Assembly (NCBI RefSeq): GCF_963259705.1
Contig: NC_081846.1
Coordinates: 96,422,641-96,486,640, forward strand
Origin: Myotis daubentonii
Taxonomy: Eukaryota > Chordata > Mammalia > Chiroptera > Vespertilionidae
Direction of reading: 5' to 3'
DNA length: 64,000 bases
Below the pieces are notes generated by a model. The model ran no database searches. It worked only from the letters and a program-made list of their open reading frames with translations, and was not told the origin of the DNA. The translations under genes were made by a program, and so were the position numbers. Below are positions 26,001 to 37,719 of the stretch, piece by piece; position 1 is the stretch's first letter, and every line of letters starts with the position of its first letter.

Positions 26001-28091
26001 AAGAGTTCATGTTTACAGAGCTCAGAATTGGTGTGTAAAGCCTTGGAATGACGAGAATAGTGTTTATGTTTACAATTAAGGAGGATTGGGTTCGGCGTTT
26101 TTGTGTGTGATTCAGTTAAAATGGTGACGGTTCTAGTAAATACTTCTAAGCAAACTGCCTAATTTTGGTAAAACTCTTAAAATACACAATGAGAGTTCCC
26201 AGAAATGATTAAAACCGTGGAAGAAACACTTCAAGTACACGTAAACAGATTTTAACTACATTTACTGTTGAATTCAATCACGGATGTTTCCAGTGGAAAG
26301 CTGTGAAATGACGAAAATACTGGTAATGTTTACAAATCTGGGTACTTCGGGTCGCGTTTTCACGGGACTGTGCTTTCAATTATTAAGAGTTCATGTTTAC
26401 AGAGCTCAGAATAGGTGTCTAAAGCCTTGGAATGACGAGAATAGTGTTTATGTTTACAATATAGGAGGATTGGGTTCGGCGTTTTTTTTTTTTTTGTGAT
26501 TCAGTTAAAATGGTGACGGTTCTAGTAAATACTTCTAAGCAAACTGCCTAATTTTGGTAAAACTGTTAAAATACACAATGAGAGTTCCCAGAAATGATTA
26601 AAAACGTGGAAGAAACACTTCAAGTACACGTAAACAGATTCTTACTACATTTAATGTCATATTCAATCATGGAGGTTTCCAGGGGAAAGCTGTGGAATGA
26701 TGAAAATACTGGTAATGTTTACAAGTCCGGGTACTTCCGGTGGCGTTTTCACGGTTCTGTGCTTTCAGTTATTAAGAGTTCATGTTTACAGAGCTCAGAA
26801 TTGGTGTCTAAAGCCTTGGAATGGCGAGAATAATGTTTATGTTTACAATTAAGGAGGATTGGGTTCGGCGTTTTTGTGTGTGACTCAGTTAAAATGGTGA
26901 CTGTTCTAGTAAATACTTCTAAGCAAACTGCCTAATTTTGGTAAAACTGTTAAAATACACAATGAGAGTTCCCAGAAATGATTAAAACCGTGGAAGAAAC
27001 ACTTCAAGTACACGTAAATAGATTCTTACTACATTTACTGTCGAATTCAATCACGGAGGGTTCCCGTGGAAAGCTGTGAAATGACGAAAATACTGGTAAT
27101 GTTTACAAGTGCGGGTACTTCCGGTGGCGTTTTCACGGTTCTGTGCTTTCAGTTATTAAGAGTTCATGTTTACAGAGCTCAGAATTGGTGTCTAAAGCCT
27201 TGGAATGACGAGAATAGTGTTAATGTTTACAATATAGGAGGATTGGGTTTGGCGTTTTTGTGTGTGAATCAGTTAAAATGGTGACGGTTCTAGTAAATAC
27301 TTCTAAGCAAACTGCCTAATTTTGGTAAAACTGTTAAAATACACAATGAGAGTTCCCAGAAATGATTAAAAACGTGGAAGAAACACTTCAAGTTCACGTA
27401 AATAGATTCTTACTACATTTACTGTTGAATTCAATCACGGAGGTTTCCCGTGGAAAGCTGTGAAATGACGAAAATACTGGTAATGTTTACAAATCTGGGT
27501 ACTTCGGGTCGCGTTTTCACCGGACTGTGCTTTCAATTATTAAGAGTTCATGTTTACAGAGCTCAGAATAGGTGTCTAAAGCCTTGGAATGACGAGAATA
27601 GTGTTTATGTTTACAATATAGGAGGATTGGGTTCGGCGTTTTTTTTTTTGTGATTCAGTTAAAATGGTGACGGTTCTAGTAAATACTTCTAAGCAAACTG
27701 CCTAATTTTGGTAAAACTGTTAAAATACACAATGAGAGTTCCCAGAAATGATTAAAACCGTGGAAGAAACACTTCAAGTACACGTAAACAGATTGTTACT
27801 ACATTTAATGTCGTATTCAATCACGGAGGTTTCCACGGGAAAGCTGTGGAATGACGAAAATACTGGTAATGTTTACAAGTCCGGGTACTTCCGGTGGCGT
27901 TTTCACGGTTCTGTGCTTTCAGTTATTAAGAGTTCATGTTTACAGAGCTCAGAATTGGTGTCTAAAGCCTTGGAATGGCGAAAATAGTGTTTATGTTTAC
28001 AATTAAGGAGGATTGGGTTCGGCGTTTTTGTGTGTGATTCAGTTAAAATGGTGACGGTTCTAGTAAATACTTCTAAGCAAACTGCCTAATT
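23092..28091 (+). repeat. Block E: rest of the second copy of the long duplication
   Basis: Monomer starts are 23092, 23476, 23860, 24244, 24628, 25013, 25397, 25781, 26165, 26554, 26938, 27322 and 27708. M61-M71 repeat M30-M40 at exactly 11,931 bp with matching monomer lengths, including the unusual 389-bp monomers M38 and M69. M72 and M73 repeat M43 and M44. M43 carries a short TACCTGGG deletion variant where M72 has TACTTCGGG. Isolated differences include CTTTCTGTTATT at 23304 and CCTGGGAATGG at 24505. Together with 21.6-23.1 kb this makes a second copy of about 6.5 kb. Confidence 0.9.
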
Positions 28092-28863
28092 ATGGTAAAA
28101 CTGTTAAAATACACAATGAGAGTTCCCAGAAATCATTAAAACCGTGGAAGAAACACTTCAAGTACACGTAAACAGATTTTAACTACATTTACTGTCGAAT
28201 TCAATCACGGAGGTTTCCAGTGGAAAGCTGTGAAATGACGAAAATACTGGTAATGTTTACAAATCTGGGTACTTCCGGTGGCGTTTTCACGGGACTGTGC
28301 TTTCAATTATTAAGAGTTCATGTTTACAGAGCTCAGAATTGGTGTCTAAAGCCTTGGAATGGCGAGAATAGTGTTTATGTTTACAATTAAGGAGGATTGG
28401 TTTCGGCGTTTTTGTGTGTGAATCAGTTAAAATGGTGACGGTTCTAGTAAATACTTCTAAGCAAACTGCCTCTTTTTGGTAAAACTGTTAAAATACACAA
28501 TGAGAGTTCCCAGAAATGATTAAAAACGTGGAATAAATACTTCAAGTACACGTAAATAGATTCTTACTACATTAACTGTCGAATTCAATCATGGAGGTTT
28601 CCAGTGGAAAGCCATGAAATGACGAAAATACTGGTAATATTTACAACTCCGGGTACTTCGGGTGCCGTTTTCACGGGACTGTGCTTTCAATTATTAAGAG
28701 TTCATGTTTACAGAGCTAAGAATAGGGGTCTAAAGCCTTGGAATGACGAGAAAAGTGTTTATGTTTACAATATAGGAGGATTGGGTTCGGCGTTTTTTTT
28801 TTTTTTGTGATCAGTTAAAATGGTGATGGTTCTAGTAAATACTTCTAAGCAAACTGCCTAATT

Positions 28864-29247
28864 TTGGTAAAACTGTTAAAATACACAATGAGAGTTCCCA
28901 GAAATCATTAAAACCGTGGAAGAAACACTTCAAGTACACGTAAACAGATTTTAACTACATTTACTGTCGAATTCAATCACGGAGGGTTCCCGTGGAAAGC
29001 TGTGGAATGACGAAAATACTGGTAATGTTTACAAGTCCGGGTACTTCGGGTGGCGTTTTCACGGTACTGTGCTTTCAGTTATTAAGAGTTCATGTTTAGA
29101 GAGCTCAGTATTTGTGTGTAAAACCTTGGAATCACGAGAATAGTTTTTATGTTTACAATTTAGGAGGATTGGCTTTGGCGTTTTTTTGTGTGAATCAGTT
29201 AAAATGGTGACGGTTTCAGTAAATACTTCTAAGCAAACTGTCTAATT
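28864..29247 (+). repeat. Hybrid monomer M76
   Basis: The first two-thirds match M46 and M54 (AATCATTAAAACC, CACGGTACTGTGC, CAGTATTTGTGTG). From about 29115 the sequence changes to the other type 4 ending (GAATCACGAG, TTTTTATGTTTACAATTTAGG, GGCTTTGGCG) seen in M86 and M111. The following landmark is TTCGTAAAAC, a private change at 29250. I read this as an exchange point joining the 8-monomer HOR family to the M86-M88 family. Confidence 0.75.
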
Positions 29248-32200
29248 TTCGTAAAACTGATAAAATACACAATGAGAGTTCCCAGAAATGATTAAAACCG
29301 TGGAAGAAACACTTCAAGTACATGTAAACAGATTTTAACTACATTTACTGTTGAATTCAATCACGGAGGTTTCCAGTGGAAAGCTGTGAAATGACGAAAA
29401 TACTGGTAATGTTTACAAATACGGGTACTTCCGGTGGCGTTTTCACGGGACTGTGCTTTCAATTATTAAGAGTTCATGTTTACAGAGCTCAGAATAGGTG
29501 TCTACAGCCTTGGAATGACGAGAAAAGTGTTTATGTTTACAATATAGGAGGATTGGGTTCGGCGTGTTTTTTTTTTTGTGATTCAGTTAAAATGGTGACG
29601 GTTCTAGTAAATACTTCTAAGCAAACTGCCTAATTTTGGTAAAACTGTTAAAATACACAATGAGAGTTCCCAGAAATGATTAAAACGTGGAAGAAACACT
29701 TCAAGTACACGTAAACAGATTCTTACTACATTTAATGTCGTATTCAATCACGGAGGTTTCCAGGGGAAAGCTGTGGAATGACGAAAATACTGGTAATGTT
29801 TACAAGTCCGGGTACTTCCGGTGGCGTTTTCACGGTTCTGTGCTTTCAGTTATTAAGAGTTCATGTTTACAGAGCTCAGAATTGGTGTCTAAAGCCTTGG
29901 AATGGCGAGAATAGTGTTTATGTTTACAATTAAGGAGGATTGGGTTCGGCGTTTTTGTGTGTGATTCAGTTAAAATGGTGACGGTTCTAGTAAATACTTC
30001 TAAGCAAACTGCCTAATTTTGGTAAAACTGTTAAAATACACAATGAGAGTTCCCAGAAATCATTAAAACCGTGGAAGAAACACTTCAAGTACACGTAAAC
30101 AGATTTTAACTACATTTACTGTCGAATTCAATCACGGAGGTATCCAGTGGAAAGCTGTGAAATGACGAAAATACTGGTAATGTTTACAAATCTGGGTACT
30201 TCCGGTGGCGTTTTCACGGGACTGTGCTTTCAATTATTAAGAGTTCATGTTTACAGAGCTCAGAATTGGTGTCTAAAGCCTTGGAATGGCGAGAATAGTG
30301 TTTATGCTTACAATTAAGGAGGATTGGGTTCGGCGTTTTTGTGTGTGAATCAGTTAAAATGGTGACGGTTCTAGTAAATACTTCTAAGCAAACTGCCTAA
30401 TTTTGGTAAAACTGTTAAAATACACAATGAGAGTTTCCAGAAATCATTAAAACCGTGGAAGAAACACTTCAAGTACACGTAAACAGATTTTAACTACATT
30501 TACTGTCGAATTCAATCACGGAGGGTTCCCGTGGAAAGCTGTGGAATGACGAAAATACTGGTAATGTTTACAAGTCCGGGTACTTCGGGTGGCGTTTTCA
30601 CGGTACTGTGCTTTCAGTTATTAAGAGTTCATGTTTAGAGAGCTCAGTATTGGTGTGTAAAGCCTTGGAATGACGAGAATAGTGTTTATGTTTACAATTA
30701 AGGAAGATTGGGTTCGGCGTTTTTGTGTGTGATTCAGTTAAAATGGTGACGGTTCTAGTAAATACTTCTAAGGAAACTGCCTAATTTTGGTAAAACGGTT
30801 AAAATACACAATGAGAGTTCCCAGAAATGATTAAAACCGTGGAAGAAACACTTCAAGTACACGTAAACAGATTTTAACTACATTTACTGTTGAATTCAAT
30901 CACGGAGGTTTCCAGTGGAAAGCTGTGAAATGACGAAAATACTGGTAATGTTTACAAATACGGTTACTTCCGGTGGCGTTTTCACAGGACTGTGCTTTCA
31001 ATTATTAAGAGTTCATGTTTACAGAGCTAAGAATAGGGGTCTAAAGCCTTGGAATGACGAGAAAAGTGTTTATGTTTACAATATAGGAGGATTGGGTTCG
31101 GCGTTTTTTTTTTTTTTGTGATCAGTTAAAATGGTGACGGTTCTAGTAAATACTTCTAAGCAAACTGCCTAATTTTGGTAAAACTGTTAAAATACACAAT
31201 GAGAGTTCCCAGAAATGATTAAAAACGTGGAAGAAACACTTCAAGTACACGTAAACAGATTTTAACTACATTTACTGTTGAATTCAATCACGGAGGTTTC
31301 CAGTGGAAAGCTGTGAAATGACGAAAATACTGGTAATGTTTACAAATACGGTTACTTCCGGTGGCGTTTTCACAGGACTGTGCTTTCAATTATTAAGAGT
31401 TCATGTTTACAGAGCTAAGAATAGGGGTCTAAAGCCTTGGAATGACGAGAAAAGTGTTTATGTTTACAATATAGGAGGATTGGGTTCGGCGTTTTTTTTT
31501 TTTTGTGATCAGTTAAAATGGTGACGGTTCTAGTAAATACTTCTAAGCAAACTGCCTAATTTTGGTAAAACTGTTAAAATACACAATGAGAGTTCCCAGA
31601 AATCATTAAAACCGTGGAAGAAACACTTCAAGTACACGTAAACAGATTTTAACTACATTTACTGTAGAATTCAATCACGGAGGGTTCCCGTGGAAAGCTG
31701 TGGAATGACGAAAATACTGGTAATGTTTACAAGTCCGGGTACTTCGGGTGGCGTTTTCACGGTACTGTGCTTTCAGTTATTAAGAGTTCATGTTTAGAGA
31801 GCTCAGTATTGGTGTGTAAAGCCTTGGAATGACGAGAATAGTGTTTATGTTTACAATTAAGGAAGATTGGGTTCGGCGTTTTTGTGTGTGATTCAGTTAA
31901 AATGGTGACGGTTCTAGTAAATACTTCTAAGCAAACTGCCTAATTTTGGTAAAACTGTTAAAATACACAATGAGAGTTCCCAGAAATGATTAAAACCGTG
32001 GAAGAAACACTTCAAGTACACGTAAACAGATTTTAACTACATTTACTGTTGAATTCAATCACGGAGGTTTCCAGTGGAAAGCTGTGAAATGACGAAAATA
32101 CTGGTAATGTTTACAAATACGGTTACTTCCGGTGGCGTTTTCACAGGACTGTGCTTTCAATTATTAAGAGTTCATGTTTACAGAGCTAAGAATAGGGGTC

Positions 32201-32716
32201 TAAAGCCTTGGAATGACGAGAAAAGTGTTTATGTTTACAATATAGGAGGATTGGGTTCGGCGTTTTTTTTTTTTTGTGATCAGTTAAAATGGTGACGGTT
32301 CTAGTAAATACTTCTAAGCAAACTGCCTAATTTTGGTAAAACTGTTAAAATACACAATGAGAGTTCCCAGAAATGATTAAAAACGTGGAAGAAACACTTC
32401 AAGTACACGTAAACAGATTCTTACTACATTTAATGTCGAATTCAATCACGGAGGTTTCCATGGGAAAGCTGTGGAATGACGAAAATACTGGTAATGTTTA
32501 CAAGTCCGGGTACTTCCGGTGGCGTTTTCACGGTTATGTGCTTTCAGTTATTAAGAGTTCATGTTTACAGAGCTCAGAATTGGTGTCTAAAGCCTTGGAA
32601 TGGCGAGAATAGTGTTTATGTTTACAATTAAGGAGGATTGGGTTCGGCGTTTTTGTGTGTGATTCAGTTAAAATGGTTACTGTTCTAGTACATACTTCTA
32701 AGCAAACTGCCTAATT

Positions 32717-33872
32717 ATGGTAAAACTGTTAAAATACACAATGAGAGTTCCCAGAAATGATTAAAACCGTGGAAGAAACACTTCAAGTACACGTAAACAG
32801 ATTTTAACTACATTTACTGTCGAATTCAATCACGGAGGGTTCCCGTGGAAAGCTGTGGAATGACGAAAATACTGGTAATGTTTACAAGTCCGGGTACTTC
32901 GGGTGGCGTTTTCACGGTTCTGTGCTTTCAGTTATTAAGAGTTCATGTTTAGAGAGCTCAGTATTGGTGTCTAAAGCCTTGGAATCACGAGAATAGTTTT
33001 TATGTTTACAATTTAGGAGGATTGGCTTTGGCGTTTTTTTGTGTGAATCAGTTAAAATGGTGACGGTTTCAGTAAATACTTCTAAGCAAACTGTCTAATT
33101 TTGGTAAAACTGATAAAATACACAATGAGAGTTCCCAGAAATGATTAAAACCGTGGAAGAAACACTTCAAGTACATGTAAACAGATTTTAACTACATTTA
33201 CTGTTGAATTCAATCACGGAGGTTTCCAGTGGAAAGCTGTGAAATGACGAAAATACTGGTAATGTTTACAAATACGGGTACTTCCGGTGGCGTTTTCACG
33301 GGACTGTGCTTTCAATTATTAAGAGTTCATGTTTACAGAGCTCAGAATAGGTGTCTACAGCCTTGGAATGACGAGAAAAGTGTTTATGTTTACAATATAG
33401 GAGGATTGGGTTCGGCGTGTTTTTTTTTTTGTGATTCAGTTAAAATGGTGACGGTTCTAGTAAATACTTCTAAGCAAACTGCCTAATTTTGGTAAAACTG
33501 TTAAAATACACAATGAGAGTTCCCAGAAATGATTAAAAACGTGGAAGAAACACTTCAAGTACACGTCAACAGATTCTTACTACATTTAATGTCGTATTCA
33601 ATCACGGAGGTTTCCAGGGGAAAGCTGTGGAATGACGAAAATACTGGTAATGTTTACAAGTCCGGGTACTTCCGGTGGCGTTTTCACGGTTCTGTGCTTT
33701 CAGTTATTAAGAGTTCATGTTTACAGAGCTCAGAATTGGTGTCTAAAGCCTTGGAATGGCGAGAATAGTGTTTATGTTTACAATTAAGGACGATTGGGTT
33801 CGGCGTTTTTGTGTGTGATTCAGTTAAAATGGTGACTGTTCTAGTACATACTTCTAAGCAAACTGCCTAATT
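32717..33872 (+). repeat. Local 3-monomer repeat, copy 1 (M86-M88)
   Basis: A type 4, type 1, type 2 triplet starts at 32717, 33101 and 33489. It recurs immediately downstream as M89-M91 (33873, 34257, 34646). Shared features are the ATGG landmark, ACTGATAAAATAC at the start of the second monomer and TACATGTAAAC. The next copy differs by CGTAACCAG and TTAGGAGTATTGG. Confidence 0.82.
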
Positions 33873-35029
33873 ATGGTAAAACTGTTAAAATACACAATGA
33901 GAGTTCCCAGAAATGATTAAAACCGTGGAAGAAACACTTCAAGTACACGTAACCAGATTTTAACTACATTTACTGTCGAATTCAATCACGGAGGGTTCCC
34001 GTGGAAAGCTGTGGAATGACGAAAATACTGGTAATGTTTACAAGTCCGGGTACTTCGGGTGGCGTTTTCACGGTTCTGTGCTTTCAGTTATTAAGAGTTC
34101 ATGTTTAGAGAGCTCAGTATTGGTGTCTAAAGCCTTGGAATCACGAGAATAGTTTTTATGTTTACAATTTAGGAGTATTGGCTTTGGCGTTTTTTTGTGT
34201 GAATCAGTTAAAATGGTGACGGTTTCAGTAAATACTTCTAAGCAAACTGTCTAATTTTGGTAAAACTGATAAAATACACAATGAGAGTTCCCAGAAATGA
34301 TTAAAACCGTGGAAGAAACACTTCAAGTACATGTAAACAGATTTTAACTACATTTACTGTTGAATTCAATCACGGAGGTTTCCAGTGGAAAGCTGTGAAA
34401 TGACGAAAATACTGGTAATGTTTACAAATACGGGTACTTCCGGTGGCGTTTTCACGGGACTGTGCTTTCAATTATTAAGAGTTCATGTTTACAGAGCTCA
34501 GAATAGGTGTCTAAAGCCTTGGAATGACGAGAAAAGTGTTTATGTTTACAATATAGGAGGATTGGGTTCGGCGTGTTTTTTTTTTTTGTGATTCAGTTAA
34601 AATGGTGATGGTTCTAGTAAATACTTCTAAGCAAACTGCCTAATTTTGGTAAAACTGTTAAAATACACAATGAGAGTTCCCAGAAATGATTAAAAACGTG
34701 GAAGAAACACTTCAAGTACACGTAAACAGATTCTTACTACATTTAATGTCGTATTCAATCACGGAGGTTTCCAGGGGAAAGCTGTGGAATGACGAAAATA
34801 CTGGTAATGTTTACAAGTCCGGGTACTTCCGGTGGCGTTTTCACGGTTCTGTGCTTTCAGTTATTAAGAGTTCATGTTTACAGAGCTCAGAATTGGTGTC
34901 TAAAGCCTTGGAATGGCGAAAATAGTGTTTATGTTTACAATTAAGGAGGATTGGGTTCGGCGTTTTTGTGTGTGATTCAGTTAAAATGGTGACGGTTCTA
35001 GTAAATACTTCTAAGCAAACTGCCTAATT
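33873..35029 (+). repeat. Local 3-monomer repeat, copy 2 (M89-M91)
   Basis: This is the second copy of the type 4, type 1, type 2 triplet, marked by CGTAACCAG and TTAGGAGTATTGG. The same two marks return in M94 (35798), so part of this triplet was copied again 1925 bp downstream. M91 ends GGCGAAAATAG like M73, which shows that its 3' part has a different origin from its 5' part. Confidence 0.82.
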
Positions 35030-35413
35030 ATGGTAAAACTGTTAAAATACACAATGAGAGTTCCCAGAAATCATTAAAACCGTGGAAGAAACACTTCAAG
35101 TACACGTAAACAGATTTTAACTACATTTACTGTCGAATTCAATCACGGAGGTTTCCAGTGGAAAGCTGTGAAATGACGAAAATACTGGTAATGTTTACAA
35201 ATCTGGGTACTTCCGGTGGCGTTTTCACGGGACTGTGCTTTCAATTATTAAGAGTTCATGTTTACAGAGCTCAGAATTGGTGTCTAAAGCCTTGGAATGG
35301 CGAGAATAGTGTTTATGTTTACAATTAAGGAGGATTGGTTTCGGCGTTTTTGTGTGTGAATCAGTTAAAATGGTGACGGTTCTAGTAAATACTTCTAAGC
35401 AAACTGCCTCTTT

Positions 35414-35797
35414 TTGGTAAAACTGTTAAAATACACAATGAGAGTTCCCAGAAATGATTAAAAACGTGGAATAAATACTTCAAGTACACGTAAATAGATT
35501 CTTACTACATTAACTGTCGAATTCAATCATGGAGGTTTCCAGTGGAAAGCCATGAAATGACGAAAATACTGGTAATATTTACAACTCCGGGTACTTCGGG
35601 TGCCGTTTTCACGGGACTGTGCTTTCAATTATTAAGAGTTCATGTTTACAGAGCTCAGAATTGGTGTCTAAAGCCTTGGAATGGCGAGAATAGTGTTTAT
35701 GTTTACAATTAAGGACGATTGGGTTCGGCGTTTTTGTGTGTGATTCAGTTAAAATGGTGACTGTTCTAGTACATACTTCTAAGCAAACTGCCTAATT
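35414..35797 (+). repeat. Hybrid monomer M93
   Basis: The 5' part matches M75 (GTGGAATAAATAC, AAGCCATG, GGGTGCCG). After roughly 35600-35655 it matches the 3' part of M88 (GAATTGGTGTCTAAAGCC, AATTAAGGACGATTGG, GTACATAC). The rare ACGATT variant occurs in M88 at 33790 and here at 35716. The next monomers, M94-M95, follow the order seen after M88, so this hybrid is the left edge of a copied segment. Confidence 0.82.
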
Positions 35798-37719
35798 ATG
35801 GTAAAACTGTTAAAATACACAATGAGAGTTCCCAGAAATGATTAAAACCGTGGAAGAAACACTTCAAGTACACGTAACCAGATTTTAACTACATTTACTG
35901 TCGAATTCAATCACGGAGGGTTCCCGTGGAAAGCTGTGGAATGACGAAAATACTGGTAATGTTTACAAGTCCGGGTACTTCGGGTGGCGTTTTCACGGTT
36001 CTGTGCTTTCAGTTATTAAGAGTTCATGTTTAGAGAGCTCAGTATTGGTGTCTAAAGCCTTGGAATCACGAGAATAGTTTTTATGTTTACAATTTAGGAG
36101 TATTGGCTTTGGCGTTTTTTTGTGTGAATCAGTTAAAATGGTGACGGTTTCAGTAAATACTTCTAAGCAAACTGTCTAATTTTGGTAAAACTGATAAAAT
36201 ACACAATGAGAGTTCCCAGAAATGATTAAAACCGTGGAAGAAACACTTCAAGTACATGTAAACAGATTTTAACTACATTTACTGTTGAATTCAATCACGG
36301 AGGTTTCCAGTGGAAAGCTGTGAAATGACGAAAATACTGGTAATGTTTACAAATACGGGTACTTCCGGTGGCGTTTTCACGGGACTGTGCTTTCAATTAT
36401 TAAGAGTTCATGTTTACAGAGCTCAGAATAGGTGTCTAAAGCCTTGGAATGACGAGAAAAGTGTTTATGTTTACAATATAGGAGGATTGGGTTCGGCGTT
36501 TTTGTGTGTGATTCAGTTAAAATGGTGACTGTTCTAGTAAATACTTCTAAGCAAACTGCCTAATTTTGGTAAAACTGTTAAAATACACAATGAGAGTTCC
36601 CAGAATTCATTAAAACCGTGGAAGAAACACTTCAAGTACACGTAAACAGATTTTAACTACATTTACTGTCGAATTCAATCACGGAGGTTTCCAGTGGAAA
36701 GCTGTGAAATGACGAAAATACTGGTAATGTTTACAAATACGGGTACTTCCGGTGGCGTTTTCACGGGACTGTGCTTTCAATTATTAAGAGTTCATGTTTA
36801 CAGAGCTCAGAATTGGTGTCTAAAGCCTTGGAATGGCGAGAATAGTGTTTATGCTTACAATTAAGGAGGATTGGGTTCGGCGTTTTTGTGTGTGATTCAG
36901 TTAAAATGGTGACGGTTCTAGTAAATACTTCTAAGCAAACTGCCTAATTTTGGTAAAACTGTTAAAATACACAATCATAGTTCCCAGAAATGATTAAAAA
37001 CGTGGAAGAAACACTTCAAGTACACGTAAACAGATTCTTACTACATTTACTGTCGAATTCAATCTCGGAGGTTTCCAGTGGAAAGCTGTGAAATGACGAA
37101 AATACTGGTAATGTTTACAAGTCAGGGTACTTCCGGTGGCGTTTTCACGGTTCTGTGCTTTCAGTTATTAAGAGTTCATGTTTACAGAGCTCAGAATTGG
37201 TGTCTAAAGCCTTGGAATGGCGAGAATAGTGTTTATGTTTACAACTAAGGAGGATTGGGTTCGGCGTTTTTGTGTGTGATTCAGTTAAAATGGTGATGGT
37301 TCTAGTAAATACTTCTAAGCAAACTTCCTAATTTTGGTAAAACTGTTAAAATACACAAAGAGAGTTCCCAGAAATGATTAAAACCGTGGAAGAAACACTT
37401 CAAGTACACGTAAACAGATTTTAACTACATTTACTGTCGAATTCAATCACGGAGGGTTCCCGTGGAAAGCTGTGGAATGAAGAAAATACTGGTAATGTTT
37501 ACAAATACGGTTACTTCCGGTGGCGTTTTCACGGTTCTGTGCTTTCAGTTATTAAGAGTTCATGTTTAGAGAGCTCAGTATTTGTGTCTAAAGCCTTGGA
37601 ATGACGAGAAAAGTGTTTATGTTTACAATATAGGAGGATTGGGTTCGGCGTTTTTTTTTTTGTGATTCAGTTAAAATGGTGACTGTTCTAGTAAATACTT
37701 CTAAGCAAACTGCCTAATT

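Larger units (their letters stand above)
28092..37719 (+). repeat. Block F: patchwork of short duplications and hybrid monomers
   Basis: Monomer starts are 28092, 28476, 28864, 29248, 29636, 30019, 30403, 30787, 31175, 31562, 31946, 32333, 32717, 33101, 33489, 33873, 34257, 34646, 35030, 35414, 35798, 36182, 36566, 36950 and 37334. No single period governs the block. M77-M78 match M87-M88 at 3853 bp. M80-M81 match M83-M84 at 1159 bp. M86-M88 match M89-M91 at about 1156 bp. M88 (3' part) to M90 match M93 (3' part) to M95 at 1925 bp. M73 (3' part) to M75 (5' part) match M91 (3' part) to M93 (5' part) at 6938 bp. M96-M97 resemble M99-M100. The joins fall inside hybrid monomers. Confidence 0.85.
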
